Below, in pieces: positions 50,295 through 59,223 of a stretch of DNA of 64,000 bases. The notes beneath the pieces are model-generated. The model was not told the origin of the DNA. It saw nothing but the letters and a program-made list of their open reading frames with translations, and ran no database searches. Made by a program: the position numbers and the translations under genes. This stretch comes from Nocardioides carbamazepini (GTDB taxonomy: Bacteria > Actinomycetota > Actinomycetes > Propionibacteriales > Nocardioidaceae): positions 78,951 to 142,950 of the forward strand of contig NZ_JAHTLF010000018.1 in NCBI RefSeq assembly GCF_024614185.1. Reading direction: 5' to 3'. Numbering within the stretch: position 1 is the stretch's first letter; every line of letters starts with the position of its first letter.

Positions 50295-51887
50295 TCAGAA
50301 GAGGTCGGGGACCGTCCAGCCGTCGAGGTCGTACTCGCCGAGGAACTCGTCGGCGAAGCCCTTCATCTGGTCGACGATGCCCCGGTTCTGGGCGGCGAAG
50401 AGCAGCTCGGCCTTCACGTTCTCGTGGTTGCCGGAGTAGTTGCGCTCGTACAGCTCGTGGCGGCCGCCGAACTCCGTGCCGATCGAGTCCCACAGTGCCT
50501 TCATCACCTTGACCCGGTCGACGGCGGTGATGCCGTTGGAGCCGCGGACGTACTTGTCGAGGTACGGGCGCACCTCGGCGGACTTGAAGTCGGCGGCACC
50601 GGAGGGCAGGTAGATCAGGCCGGAGGCGACGTCCTGCTCGATGATCTCCTTGACCCGCGGATAGCCGTGGATCATGAACATCCGGTAGGTCAGGCCGTAC
50701 TCGAGCTTCGGGATGACCGCGTCGCCCACCCACGGCTCGGGGTCGCGGGCCATCGACTCGGTCAGCGACCAGAACAGGTTGCGCCAGCCGATCACCTCGC
50801 CGACCCGGGTCTGCACGCCGCGGAAGTCCCCGGAGCCGGTCGCGTCGAGCGCCTTCATCAGCAGGCCGGCGATGAAGTCGAGCTTGACCGCGAGCCGGGT
50901 GCAGCCCTGGAAGGTGAACCGGGGCAGGAAGCCCGACTGCGGGAAGAAGGCGTTGATCCGGTCGACGTCGCCGTACATGAAGACGTTCTCCCAGGGCACG
51001 AGCACCTTGTCGAAGACGAAGATGGTGTCGTTCTCGTCCATCCGGCTCGAGAGCGGGTAGTCGAAGGGCGTGCCGTTCTGCGCCGCCTGCTGCGTGTACG
51101 ACGTGCGGCAGATCAGCTTCACACCGGGCGCGTCCATCGGCACGGTGCAGATCAGCGCGAACTGCTTCTTGCGGATCGGCAGGCCGTAGTGCGCGATGAA
51201 GTTGTAGTTCGTGATGGCCGATCCGGTCGCGACGACCTTCGCGCCGGACACGACGAGGCCGGCGTCGGTCTCCTTCTCGACCTTCATGTAGACGTCGCCC
51301 ACCTCGTCCGGCGGCAGGTTGCGGTCGACGGGCGGGTTGATGATCGCGTGGTTCCAGTAGAGGACCTTCTCCTGCGACTCGCGGTACCAGCGCTCGGCGT
51401 TGTCCTGGAAGGGCGCGTAGAGCTCCTTGTTGGCGTGCAGCGTGCCGAGGAAGCTGGCCTTGTAGTCGGGGCTGCGGCCCATCCAGCCCCATGTCATCTT
51501 CGCCCAGCGGGCGATCGCGTCGCGCTCCTTGAGCAGGTCCGCCGACGAGGTCGGGGTCTTGAAGAACGGCATGGTCACGCCGCCGTTGCCGGTGTCGGTG
51601 GGCACGGTGAGCTCGTCGACGTGCGGTCCGGTGTGCAGGGCGTCGTACAGGCGGGCGGTCATCCGGATCGGGTTGCGGAACGCCGGGTGGGTGGTGACGT
51701 CCTCGACCCGCTCGCCGTGGAGATAGATCTCGCGGCCGTCGCGGAGGCTCTCGATGTACTCGTCGCCGGTCATCGGCCGGGACGCGAAGTTGGTCTGCCG
51801 GTTGGCGGGCGAGCCGGCGGCCGGGTTGACGGTCGGCGGGCCGTCGTCCGGTACGGCGGTGGTCTCGGGGGCGAGGGTGTCGGTCAT
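50295..51887 (-). CDS. HpaB-type two-component flavin monooxygenase, oxygenase subunit
   Basis: 530 residues. Features of the 4-hydroxyphenylacetate 3-hydroxylase family: RPMTGDEYIESLRDGREIYL near the N-terminus, RTSYTQQAAQNGTPFDYPLS and DNDTIFVFDKVLVPWENVF-like central region (MDENDTIFVFDKVLVPWENV). It uses FADH2 from a separate reductase to hydroxylate phenols ortho to the OH. The reductase gene lies 10 bases upstream, and a divergent AraC regulator completes a layout like the nph/phenol hydroxylase clusters of actinobacteria. The actual phenol is not known. Confidence 0.87.
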   Translation of the reverse strand: MTDTLAPETTAVPDDGPPTVNPAAGSPANRQTNFASRPMTGDEYIESLRDGREIYLHGERVEDVTTHPAFRNPIRMTARLYDALHTGPHVDELTVPTDTGNGGVTMPFFKTPTSSADLLKERDAIARWAKMTWGWMGRSPDYKASFLGTLHANKELYAPFQDNAERWYRESQEKVLYWNHAIINPPVDRNLPPDEVGDVYMKVEKETDAGLVVSGAKVVATGSAITNYNFIAHYGLPIRKKQFALICTVPMDAPGVKLICRTSYTQQAAQNGTPFDYPLSSRMDENDTIFVFDKVLVPWENVFMYGDVDRINAFFPQSGFLPRFTFQGCTRLAVKLDFIAGLLMKALDATGSGDFRGVQTRVGEVIGWRNLFWSLTESMARDPEPWVGDAVIPKLEYGLTYRMFMIHGYPRVKEIIEQDVASGLIYLPSGAADFKSAEVRPYLDKYVRGSNGITAVDRVKVMKALWDSIGTEFGGRHELYERNYSGNHENVKAELLFAAQNRGIVDQMKGFADEFLGEYDLDGWTVPDLF

Positions 51888-51897
51888 CGGGATCTCC

Positions 51898-52479
51898 TCA
51901 GTAGTGGGTGTCGGCCGGGACGAGCGCCCGTCCGTGGTGGAGGGGTGCGAACTCGGTGGTCGCGTCGAACCAGCCGGTGTGGGGGTCGTCCTGGCAGCCG
52001 AGCCACACGACGTCGGACGAGCGGCTGCCGATCTGGTGGAAGGCGCTGTCGTGGAACAGCAGGGGCGGTCGCCCGGTGGTGAGCACGTCGACCACCTCGC
52101 CGAGGAACAGCAGGTGGTCGCCGCCGTCGTCGACGCGCCAGGGGCGGCAGGTGATCGTGGCCGCCGTACCGCGCAGCGTCGGCGCGGCAGCGCCGTCGCA
52201 CCAGGGGAGCGGGTCGGGGCTCGGCCGGCCGGCGAAGTGCATCGCCACGTCGACCTGGTCGGTGGCCAGGATGTTGACGGCGAAGGCCGCGCCGTCGAGG
52301 TACTGCGCCGCCTTCGACGTCCGGGTCAGCGCCACCTGGACCAGGGGCGGGTCGAGCGAGATCGGCGTGAAGGCGGTGACGGTCGCGCCGTGGTGGGCGC
52401 CGTCCGGCGTCCGGCAGGTGATCACGGTGACGCCGGTCGCGAAGCGGCCGAAGGTCGACCGCAGGGTGCGCGGGTCCAT
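51898..52479 (-). CDS. Flavin reductase (HpaC-like)
   Basis: 193 residues. The flavin-reductase split-barrel is seen in FGRFATGVTVITCRTPDG, GATVTAFTPISLDPPLVQVA and FAVNILATDQVDVAMHFAG. It uses NADH to make free reduced flavin for the monooxygenase encoded 10 bases downstream. First gene of the two-gene operon; its promoter is in the 195-base space shared with the AraC gene. Confidence 0.87.
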   Translation of the reverse strand: MDPRTLRSTFGRFATGVTVITCRTPDGAHHGATVTAFTPISLDPPLVQVALTRTSKAAQYLDGAAFAVNILATDQVDVAMHFAGRPSPDPLPWCDGAAAPTLRGTAATITCRPWRVDDGGDHLLFLGEVVDVLTTGRPPLLFHDSAFHQIGSRSSDVVWLGCQDDPHTGWFDATTEFAPLHHGRALVPADTHY

Positions 52480-52674
52480 GGGCGCTCCTCCGTCGGGCTC
52501 GGGGACCGCCGGTGGTGGCGGTCACGGTGAGCCGGGACGCTAGGCCGGTACGACGGCCCCCGCGATCCACTCCGCGAAGGCCCTGTCCGGATTGCGCAGT
52601 GGGTTGGATCGGGTGCGTTTTCCGGATGACGGAGTTCGCCTACTGTGAGCGTTGTCACGCGAAGGGGGTGGATC

Positions 52675-53610
52675 ATGAGCGCGACCGGCACCGTCTCCGC
52701 GTCCTCCGACGAGCTCGGCGACTTCTCCGACGCCGTGGCCCGTGCGTACTTCCCCCACCGGCTGCTCGTGAAGGGCCGCGCGACCGGGCCCGCCGACCTG
52801 CGCGCCGTCGACCTCGGCCCGGTGCGCCTGGCCCGGATCGGCTGGGGCTCAGAGGTCTCGGTCGAGTCCGACCATCCCGAGGCGTGGGCGGTCAACGTGC
52901 CCCGCAGCGGCGTCCTCGAGGCACAGATCGGTGCCCACCACGTGCTCTCCCTCGACGGGCAGGCCACGGTCTGCCCGCCCAACGAGGAGACCCGGATGAC
53001 CCGCTGGTCGGCCGACTGCTCGATCGTCGGGATGCGCGTGGACCGGGCCTATCTGGTCGAGGAGGTGGCCGCTCTCGTCGGTCTCCACACCGATCGGCTC
53101 CCCGCCCAGCTCGACCTGCGCACCGACGGCGGCCGGGCTTGGCTCGGGCTGCTGGCCTCGATCGGCACCGAGGCGTTGCGCAACCCCGCCCTCGCGCGCG
53201 ACGACCGGGTCGCCCGCCGGCTCGCGGCGACGCTCACTGCGGCCTTCGTCGCCGCGTCCTTCCCGGACGAGCCCGGCTGCGGCACGATCCGGCCCCGGAT
53301 CGTGTCCCGCGTCGTCGAGGCGATCGAGGCTGACCCCGCGCGCGACTGGACCGCCGCCGAGCTGGCCCGCGAGGCCGGCGTCGGCATCCGCCGGCTGCAG
53401 CAGGGCTTCCAGCGCTACCTCGGCCACACCCCGACCCAGCACCTGCTCACGGTCCGGCTCGAGCGGGCGCACACCGACCTGCTCGCCACCACCGAGAGCA
53501 GCGTCGCCGACGTCGCCGGTCGCTGGGGGTTCGCCCACCTCGGACGGTTCGCGGCGTCCTACCGCGACCGGTACGGCGTCGCGCCGTCCGTCACGCTTCG
53601 CGGGCGTTAG
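52675..53610 (+). CDS. AraC-family regulator of the monooxygenase operon
   Basis: 311 residues from an ATG behind AAGGGGGTGG. Residues 1-190 are an AraC-binding-like sensor domain; residues 215-311 hold the double HTH (AAELAREAGVGIRRLQQGFQ, then SVADVAGRWGFAHLGRFAAS). Divergent from the flavin reductase gene, so it is the probable activator responding to the aromatic substrate. Its last 20 bases overlap the end of the converging sigma gene. Confidence 0.85.
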   Translation: MSATGTVSASSDELGDFSDAVARAYFPHRLLVKGRATGPADLRAVDLGPVRLARIGWGSEVSVESDHPEAWAVNVPRSGVLEAQIGAHHVLSLDGQATVCPPNEETRMTRWSADCSIVGMRVDRAYLVEEVAALVGLHTDRLPAQLDLRTDGGRAWLGLLASIGTEALRNPALARDDRVARRLAATLTAAFVAASFPDEPGCGTIRPRIVSRVVEAIEADPARDWTAAELAREAGVGIRRLQQGFQRYLGHTPTQHLLTVRLERAHTDLLATTESSVADVAGRWGFAHLGRFAASYRDRYGVAPSVTLRGR

Positions 53611-54862
53611 CCGCCCTGCGCTCCAGCAGCGCGCGCTCGTCCGCGTTGCGGGTACGCCGGGCCGCCTCGGTGAACGCAGCGGCCGCCTCGGCGTGCCGGC
53701 CGGAGCGGTCGAGCAGGTCGCCGCGGACGCTGGGCAGCAGCGGCGAGTCGCGCAGTGCGTCGTCCGGCAGGGCGGCCAGCACGGCGAGCCCGGCGGCCGG
53801 ACCGGCGGCCCGACCGTGGGCCACTGCACGGTTGACCTCGACGACCGGGCCGGGGGCGGCGTGGGCGAGGACGTCGTACAGGCGCGCGATACGCCGCCAG
53901 TCGGTCGCGTCGGCGGTCGCGGCCCGCGCGTGCTCGGCGGCGATCGCGGCCTGCAGGTAGTAGCGGCCGATCGGTACGCCGCGCGCGGCGATCTCCTCGG
54001 CGCGGGTGAGGGCGGCCAGGCCCCGGCGGATGAGCAGCTCGTCCCAGCGGCCGCGGTCCTGGTCGTCCAGCAGCACAGGTGCTCCGGCGGCGTCGGTGCG
54101 GGCGGGCAGGCGGGAGCCCTGGAGCTCGAGCAGCGCCTGCAGTCCGTGCACCTCGGGCTCGTCGGGCGCCAGCTCGGCCAGCAGCCGGGCCAGCCGGATC
54201 GCCTCCGCCACGAGGTCGGGCCGGGTCCAGTCGTCACCGGCCGTGGCGACGTACCCCTCGGTGAAGACGAGGTAGACGACCGCCATGGCGTCGTCGAGTC
54301 GCTCGGTGCGCTCGGCGCCGGTCGGCAGGTCCAGCTGGGCGCCGGCCTCGGCGAGGGTGCGCTTGGCGCGCGAGATCCGCTGGCCCATCGTGGCATCGGG
54401 CACGAGGAAGCCCCGCGCGATCTCGGTCGTGGTCAGGCCGCCGACCAGCCGCAGTGTCAGTGCGGCGCGCGACTCGGGCGTGAGCGCGGGGTGGCAGCAC
54501 AGGAAGATCAGGCGCAGGACGTCGTCCTCGATGTGGTCCACCTGGGCATCCAGGTCGGGCATCGGGCTCACCTCCCCTGCGGCCTGTGCGGCATGGCCGA
54601 GCTCGTCGGTCTTGCGGCGCAGCGTCTCGGCGCGCCGGATGTGGTCGATCCCGCGGCGCTTGGCGGTGGTCATCAGCCAGGCCGCCGGATTGTCGGGGAC
54701 GCCCTTGCCTGGCCACTGCTCGAGGGCGGCGACCAGCGCGTCCTGCGCGATGTCTTCGGCGAGCTCGACGTCCCGGGTCATCCGGGCCAGCGCGCCGACC
54801 AGGCGCGCCGACTCGAGCCGCCAGGTGGCGGTGATCGCGTCGGCGGTGGTGGCGTCGGCCAT
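53591..54862 (-). CDS. ECF42-type sigma factor with C-terminal TPR extension
   Basis: 423 residues. The sigma-2 region (VELAEDIAQDALVAALEQWP) and sigma-4 HTH (GGLTTTEIARGFLVPDATMG) occupy residues 1-180. The C-terminal 240 residues are helical repeats (LLELQGSRLPAR, AAIAAEHARAATADATDW), the hallmark of the ECF42 group, which lacks an anti-sigma factor and is regulated through this extension. The DGPF/YCII gene 76 bases upstream is the known genomic partner and target. Convergent with the AraC gene. Confidence 0.88.
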   Translation of the reverse strand: MADATTADAITATWRLESARLVGALARMTRDVELAEDIAQDALVAALEQWPGKGVPDNPAAWLMTTAKRRGIDHIRRAETLRRKTDELGHAAQAAGEVSPMPDLDAQVDHIEDDVLRLIFLCCHPALTPESRAALTLRLVGGLTTTEIARGFLVPDATMGQRISRAKRTLAEAGAQLDLPTGAERTERLDDAMAVVYLVFTEGYVATAGDDWTRPDLVAEAIRLARLLAELAPDEPEVHGLQALLELQGSRLPARTDAAGAPVLLDDQDRGRWDELLIRRGLAALTRAEEIAARGVPIGRYYLQAAIAAEHARAATADATDWRRIARLYDVLAHAAPGPVVEVNRAVAHGRAAGPAAGLAVLAALPDDALRDSPLLPSVRGDLLDRSGRHAEAAAAFTEAARRTRNADERALLERRAANAREA

Positions 54863-54938
54863 GCGGCCAGCCTAGGGCTGGCCGCACGGCAGGCGCCGTC
54901 AGTCCCGGCTCAGCCGGGCTCGGCTCGGCTCAGGCGGC

Positions 54939-55316
54939 TCAGGCGTCGGACGGGGTCGGCCCCTCGTCCGGGATCTGGCGCAGGCTGGCGACCATCGAGC
55001 ACTCGGGCCAGTGCTTCGCGTGCAGGTCGGCGAACTCCTGCTGGCCGGCGATCGCCTCCTCGAGGCTGTCGTACTGCAGCAGCGCCCAACCGCCGACGGC
55101 CTCCCGGGCCTCGGCGTAGGGGCCGTCGACCCGGGTGACCTCGCCCTTGCGGACCACGAAGTTCACGGCGTCCTCGAGGCCGAACAGGCCGCCACCGTCG
55201 AGGAAGTGGCCTTGCTGCGCCTGCTCGCCGATGTAGGTGTCCATCGCGTCGAACAGCGCCTGCGGCGGGTTGCCCTGTCCCTCTTCCATCCGCACGAAAC
55301 CCATGAAACGCGGCAT
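54939..55316 (-). CDS. DGPF/YCII-domain protein, ECF42 partner
   Basis: 125 residues from an ATG behind AAGGACTG. The motif DGPYAEAREAVGGW is the DGPF signature; MPRFMGFVRMEEG is the usual start. These dimeric alpha/beta-barrel proteins are encoded beside ECF42 sigma factors and are their main targets; their reaction is not established. The promoter directly upstream fits the ECF42 consensus, so the gene and the sigma factor form an autoregulated unit. Confidence 0.85.
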   Translation of the reverse strand: MPRFMGFVRMEEGQGNPPQALFDAMDTYIGEQAQQGHFLDGGGLFGLEDAVNFVVRKGEVTRVDGPYAEAREAVGGWALLQYDSLEEAIAGQQEFADLHAKHWPECSMVASLRQIPDEGPTPSDA

Positions 55317-55360
55317 CTCGATCAGTCCTTCTTCTCGTAGGTGAGTGCTTACGAACCTAC

Positions 55361-55387
55361 GTCGAACGACCGACCGGGGTTTCGACA
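55361..55387 (-). promoter_or_regulatory. ECF42-type promoter of the DGPF gene
   Basis: On the minus strand TGTCGA (55382-55387), 17 bases, then CGAC (55361-55364), ending 44 bases before the start codon. This equals the promoter pattern reported for ECF42 (TGTCGA at -35, CG[A/T]C at -10). Confidence 0.7.
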
Positions 55388-55405
55388 TCGGGTCTGGAAC
55401 TGTCT

Positions 55406-55424
55406 CATCCCGTGATGAAGCCGC
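55406..55424 (+). repeat. Single copy of the CATCCCGTGATGAA element
   Basis: CATCCCGTGATGAAGCCGC matches the right arm of the inverted repeat at 43347-43372 except for one base (G for A in AAGCC/AAACC). It lies between the icmF stop and the DGPF promoter. It shows that this sequence is dispersed. Confidence 0.65.
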
Positions 55425-55437
55425 AGCCCGGCGAGCC

Positions 55438-58400
55438 TCAGACGTTGCGGCGGTACTGCCCACCGACCTCGAAGAACGCCTCGGTGACCTGGCCGAGCGA
55501 GCAGACCCGGGCGGCATCCATGAGGACGGCGAAGATGTTCTCGCCGTTGGTCGCCGCCTCCTTGAGCCGGGTGATGGCAGCGGTGGCGTCGTCGGTGTGG
55601 CGGGCCTGGAAGTCGCGCAGTCGGACCAGCTGGGAGTCCTTCTCCTCGGTGGTGGCGCGGGCCAGCTCGATCTCGTCGGGCGTGCCGTCGCCGCTCTCGG
55701 GCGCCCGGAAGGTGTTGACGCCGATGATCGGCAGGGTGCCGTCGTGCTTGCGGTGCTCGTAGAGCATCGACTCGTCCTGGATCCGGCCGCGCTGGTAGCC
55801 GGTCTCCATCGCGCCGAGGACGCCGCCGCGCTCGGAGATCCGGTCGAACTCGGTGAGCACGGCGGTCTCGACGAGGTCGGTGAGCTCGTCGACGACGTAC
55901 GAGCCCTGCAGCGGGTTCTCGTTCGACGCCAGGCCCCACTCGCGGTTGATGATCAGCTGGATCGCGAGGGCGCGGCGCACCGACTCGGTCGACGGGGTGG
56001 TGACGGCCTCGTCGTAGGCGTTGGTGTGCAGCGAGTTGGCGTTGTCGTAGATCGCGATGAGCGCCTGCAGCGTGGTGCGGATGTCGTTGAAGTCCATCTC
56101 CTGCGCGTGCAGGGAGCGTCCGGACGTCTGCACGTGGTACTTCAGCTTCTGGGAGCGCTCGTTGGCGCCGTACCGGTCGCGCATCGCGATCGCCCAGATC
56201 CGGCGGGCGACCCGGCCGATCACGGTGTACTCCGGGTCCATCCCGTTGGAGAAGAAGAAGGACAGGTTCGGTGCGAAGTCGTCGATGTCCATGCCGCGCG
56301 CGAGGTACGACTCGACGTAGGTGAAGCCGTTGGCCAGGGTGAACGCGAGCTGGCTGATCGGGTTCGCCCCGGCCTCGGCGATGTGGTAGCCGGAGATGGA
56401 CACCGAGTAGAAGTTGCGCACCTGCTGCTGGATGAACCACTCCTGGATGTCGGCCATGCAGCGCAGTGAGAACTCCGTGGAGAACAGGCAGGTGTTCTGG
56501 CCCTGGTCCTCCTTGAGGATGTCGGCCTGGACGGTGCCGCGCACCGTCTTGATCGCCTCGTACGGGTCGAGGCCGCGCTCGCGGGCCTGGTCCATCGCGG
56601 CGTTGAGGTAGAAGGCGAGGACCGTCGGAGCCGGGCCGTTGATCGTCATCGACACCGAGGTGCTGGGGGCGAGCAGGTCGAAGCCGTCGTAGAGCGCCTT
56701 CATGTCCTCGAGCGTCGCGACGGAGACGCCGGAGGTGCCGACCTTGCCGTAGATGTCGGGCCGCTCGTCGGGGTCGCGGCCGTAGAGGGTGACCGAGTCG
56801 AAGGCCGTCGAGAGCCGGGTGACGTCGTGGTGCGCGGAGAGGAGCTTGAAGCGCTTGTTGGTGCGGAACGGGTCGCCCTCGCCGGCGAACATCCGCGCCG
56901 GGTCCTCGTCGGCGCGCTTGAACGGGAACACGCCCGCCGTGTAGGGGAAGTGGCCGGGCAGGTTCTCCCGCCGCCAGAACCGGACGAGCTCGCCGTGGTC
57001 CTCGAACCGGGGTACGGCGACCCGCGGCACCCGGTTGCCGGCGAGCGACGCGCGGCCCTTGGTCGCGGTGTCCTCGTCGTACGACGCCACGACGCCCGGC
57101 CACGCGGCGAGCTGGTCGCGGACGTCGAGGGGGAGGTCGTCGTTGGCGCGGGCGGCCGCGGCGGCGAGGTCCTCGATCACGCCGACCTGCTCGGCGAGCT
57201 CGTCGGCGACGGCCGTGAACCGCTGGGCGCGCCTGGCCTTCTCGACGAGGACCTCGGTCTCGGCGTGGTAGCCGCGGATCGTCTCGGCGATCTCCGCGAG
57301 ATAGCGCACCCGGTCGGCGGGCAGCACGGTCTGGATGCGGGTCGACCTCTTCCCCTCGACCGGGGCCAGCAGACCCTCGCCCACGGGGAGGCCCCGGCCG
57401 GCGAGCAGGCCGCGCAGGTGCTGGTAGAGGGCCGTCACGCCGTCGTCGTCGAAGGTCGCCGCCGACGTGCCGAAGACCGGCATGTCGGCAGGCTGCTGCC
57501 CGAACGCCTCGCGGTTGCGGACCATCTGCCGCCCGACGTCGCGCATCGCGTCCGCGGCGCCGCGGCGCTCGAACTTGTTGATCGCGACCGCGTCGGCGAA
57601 GTCGAGCATGTCGATCTTCTCCAGCTGCGAGGCCGCACCGAACTCGGGCGTCATGACGTAGAGCGAGGTGTCGACGAACGGCACGATCGCGGCGTCGCCC
57701 TGGCCGATGCCGGGGGTCTCGACGACCACCAGGTCGAAGCCGGCGGCCTTGATCACGGTGAGCACGTCGACCAGGTGCTCGGGGACCTCGTGGGCGCCAC
57801 GGGTGGCGAGGCTGCGGAAGTAGACCTGGTTGCGGTCCAGGCCGTGACCGGACAGGTCGAGGCTGTTCATCCGGATCCGGTCGCCGAGCAGCGCACCGCC
57901 ACCCTTGCGCCGGGTCGGGTCGACGGCCAGCACCGCCACGCGGACCTTGTCCTGCTGGTCGACCCGCAGCCGGCGTACCAGCTCGTCGGTGAGGCTGGAC
58001 TTGCCGGAGCCGCCGGTGCCGGTGATGCCGAGGACGGGTACGGCGTGGGCCGCGGCCGCCTCGGAGAGCCGGTCGAGCAGGTCCTGGTCGAGCCGGCCGA
58101 GCTCGGCACCCGTGATCGCCCGGGCGAGCGCCGCGCGGTCACCGCTGAGCACCTGCTCCGCGGTGACGCCGCCGGTCTCCCACAGGTCGGTGTCGCACGC
58201 CTCGACGACGGTGTTGACCATGCCCGGCAGGCCGAGGCGCTGGCCGTCCTCGGGCGAGAAGATGGTGACGCCCGAGCTGCGCAGCCGGTCGATCTCGTCG
58301 TGGACGATGACGCCGCCCCCGCCGCCGACGACCTTGATGTGGCCGGCGCCGCGCTCGCGGAGCAGCTGGGTGAGGTACTCGAAGTACTCCACATGCCCGC

Positions 58401-58620
58401 CCTGGTAGGACGACACGGCGATGCCCTGCACGTCCTCCTCGATCGCGGCCTCGACGACCTCGGCCACCGAGCGGTTGTGCCCGAGGTGGATCACCTCGCA
58501 GCCCTGGCTCTGGAAGATCCGCCGCATGATGTTGATCGAGGCGTCGTGGCCGTCGAACAGGCTGGACGCCGTCACCAGGCGGACGGGGTGCTGCGGGACG
58601 TGCAGGGCGTGCTCGGGCAT
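55438..58620 (-). CDS. icmF: Fused isobutyryl-CoA mutase
   Basis: 1060 residues, the usual length of IcmF, from an ATG behind TTTGGAGGACCG. Order: B12-binding domain (DGHDASINIMRRIF, VGGGGGVI), a MeaB-type G-protein chaperone (P-loop GITGTGGSGKSSL, VVVETPGIGQGD, NKFERRGAADA), a linker, then the mutase barrel (RLSTAFDSVTLYGRDPDERP, SVSISGYHIAEAGANP, YHVQTSGRSLHAQEMDFNDI). It interconverts isobutyryl-CoA and n-butyryl-CoA with adenosylcobalamin and carries its own repair GTPase. Divergent from a MarR gene across an 84-base space with an inverted repeat. Valine or butyrate catabolism is the likely use. Confidence 0.93.
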   Translation of the reverse strand: MPEHALHVPQHPVRLVTASSLFDGHDASINIMRRIFQSQGCEVIHLGHNRSVAEVVEAAIEEDVQGIAVSSYQGGHVEYFEYLTQLLRERGAGHIKVVGGGGGVIVHDEIDRLRSSGVTIFSPEDGQRLGLPGMVNTVVEACDTDLWETGGVTAEQVLSGDRAALARAITGAELGRLDQDLLDRLSEAAAAHAVPVLGITGTGGSGKSSLTDELVRRLRVDQQDKVRVAVLAVDPTRRKGGGALLGDRIRMNSLDLSGHGLDRNQVYFRSLATRGAHEVPEHLVDVLTVIKAAGFDLVVVETPGIGQGDAAIVPFVDTSLYVMTPEFGAASQLEKIDMLDFADAVAINKFERRGAADAMRDVGRQMVRNREAFGQQPADMPVFGTSAATFDDDGVTALYQHLRGLLAGRGLPVGEGLLAPVEGKRSTRIQTVLPADRVRYLAEIAETIRGYHAETEVLVEKARRAQRFTAVADELAEQVGVIEDLAAAAARANDDLPLDVRDQLAAWPGVVASYDEDTATKGRASLAGNRVPRVAVPRFEDHGELVRFWRRENLPGHFPYTAGVFPFKRADEDPARMFAGEGDPFRTNKRFKLLSAHHDVTRLSTAFDSVTLYGRDPDERPDIYGKVGTSGVSVATLEDMKALYDGFDLLAPSTSVSMTINGPAPTVLAFYLNAAMDQARERGLDPYEAIKTVRGTVQADILKEDQGQNTCLFSTEFSLRCMADIQEWFIQQQVRNFYSVSISGYHIAEAGANPISQLAFTLANGFTYVESYLARGMDIDDFAPNLSFFFSNGMDPEYTVIGRVARRIWAIAMRDRYGANERSQKLKYHVQTSGRSLHAQEMDFNDIRTTLQALIAIYDNANSLHTNAYDEAVTTPSTESVRRALAIQLIINREWGLASNENPLQGSYVVDELTDLVETAVLTEFDRISERGGVLGAMETGYQRGRIQDESMLYEHRKHDGTLPIIGVNTFRAPESGDGTPDEIELARATTEEKDSQLVRLRDFQARHTDDATAAITRLKEAATNGENIFAVLMDAARVCSLGQVTEAFFEVGGQYRRNV

Positions 58621-58635
58621 CGGTCCTCCAAACTC

Positions 58636-58664
58636 CTTGGACCTCCGATAGTAGGACGTCCAAG
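58636..58664. promoter_or_regulatory. Inverted repeat in the icmF/MarR divergent promoter
   Basis: CTTGGAC (58636-58642) and GTCCAAG (58658-58664) lie 22 bases apart centre to centre, two helical turns, with an inner palindrome GGACGTCC (58654-58661). This suits a MarR dimer controlling both genes. Confidence 0.55.
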
Positions 58665-58704
58665 TAATCTGGAAAAGTCCCCGCATGGCTTAGGGTTCGG
58701 AGTC

Positions 58705-59208
58705 GTGCCCGAGTCCCGCCTGCCGTTCGACCCGATCGACCGTGCCGGCGATCTCTGGGAGGAGCACTTCGGCGACGCGACCGCGATGCGCCTGGCCACG
58801 TCGGTGATGCGCGTCCAGCAGCTGATGATCGCGGCGCTCGACGCCGCGCTCAAGCCCTTCGGGCTCACCTTCTCCCGCTACGAGGTGCTGGTCCTGCTGC
58901 TGTTCAGCCAGCGCGGATCGCTGCCGCTCAGCAAGATCGGGGAGCGGCTGATGGTGCACCCCACCTCGGTCACCAGCGCCATCGACCGCCTCGAGACCCA
59001 GGGGTTCGTCGTCCGCGTCCCCGACGAGGCCGACCGCCGTCGTACCCTCGCCCGGCTCACGCCCGAGGGCCGGGCCGTCGTGCGGAAGGCGACCACGGCG
59101 GTCACCGCGATCGACTTCGCCGTCACCGGCCTCAGCGGCGACCAGCAGTCCGAGGCCTACGGCCTGCTGCGGCAGGTCCGTCAGGCCTCGGGCGACTTCG
59201 CGGAGTGA
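58705..59208 (+). CDS. MarR-family regulator
   Basis: 167 residues, GTG start. Winged helix at about 60-130: LSKIGERLMVHPTSVTSAID, then ETQGFVVRVPDEADRRRTLA, which holds the DxRR wing. Divergent from icmF and probably its repressor, relieved by a CoA thioester or acid. It converges on the GAF/Fis activator gene with a 15-base gap. Confidence 0.87.
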   Translation: MPESRLPFDPIDRAGDLWEEHFGDATAMRLATSVMRVQQLMIAALDAALKPFGLTFSRYEVLVLLLFSQRGSLPLSKIGERLMVHPTSVTSAIDRLETQGFVVRVPDEADRRRTLARLTPEGRAVVRKATTAVTAIDFAVTGLSGDQQSEAYGLLRQVRQASGDFAE

Positions 59209-59223
59209 CGCCTCCGGGCGACC

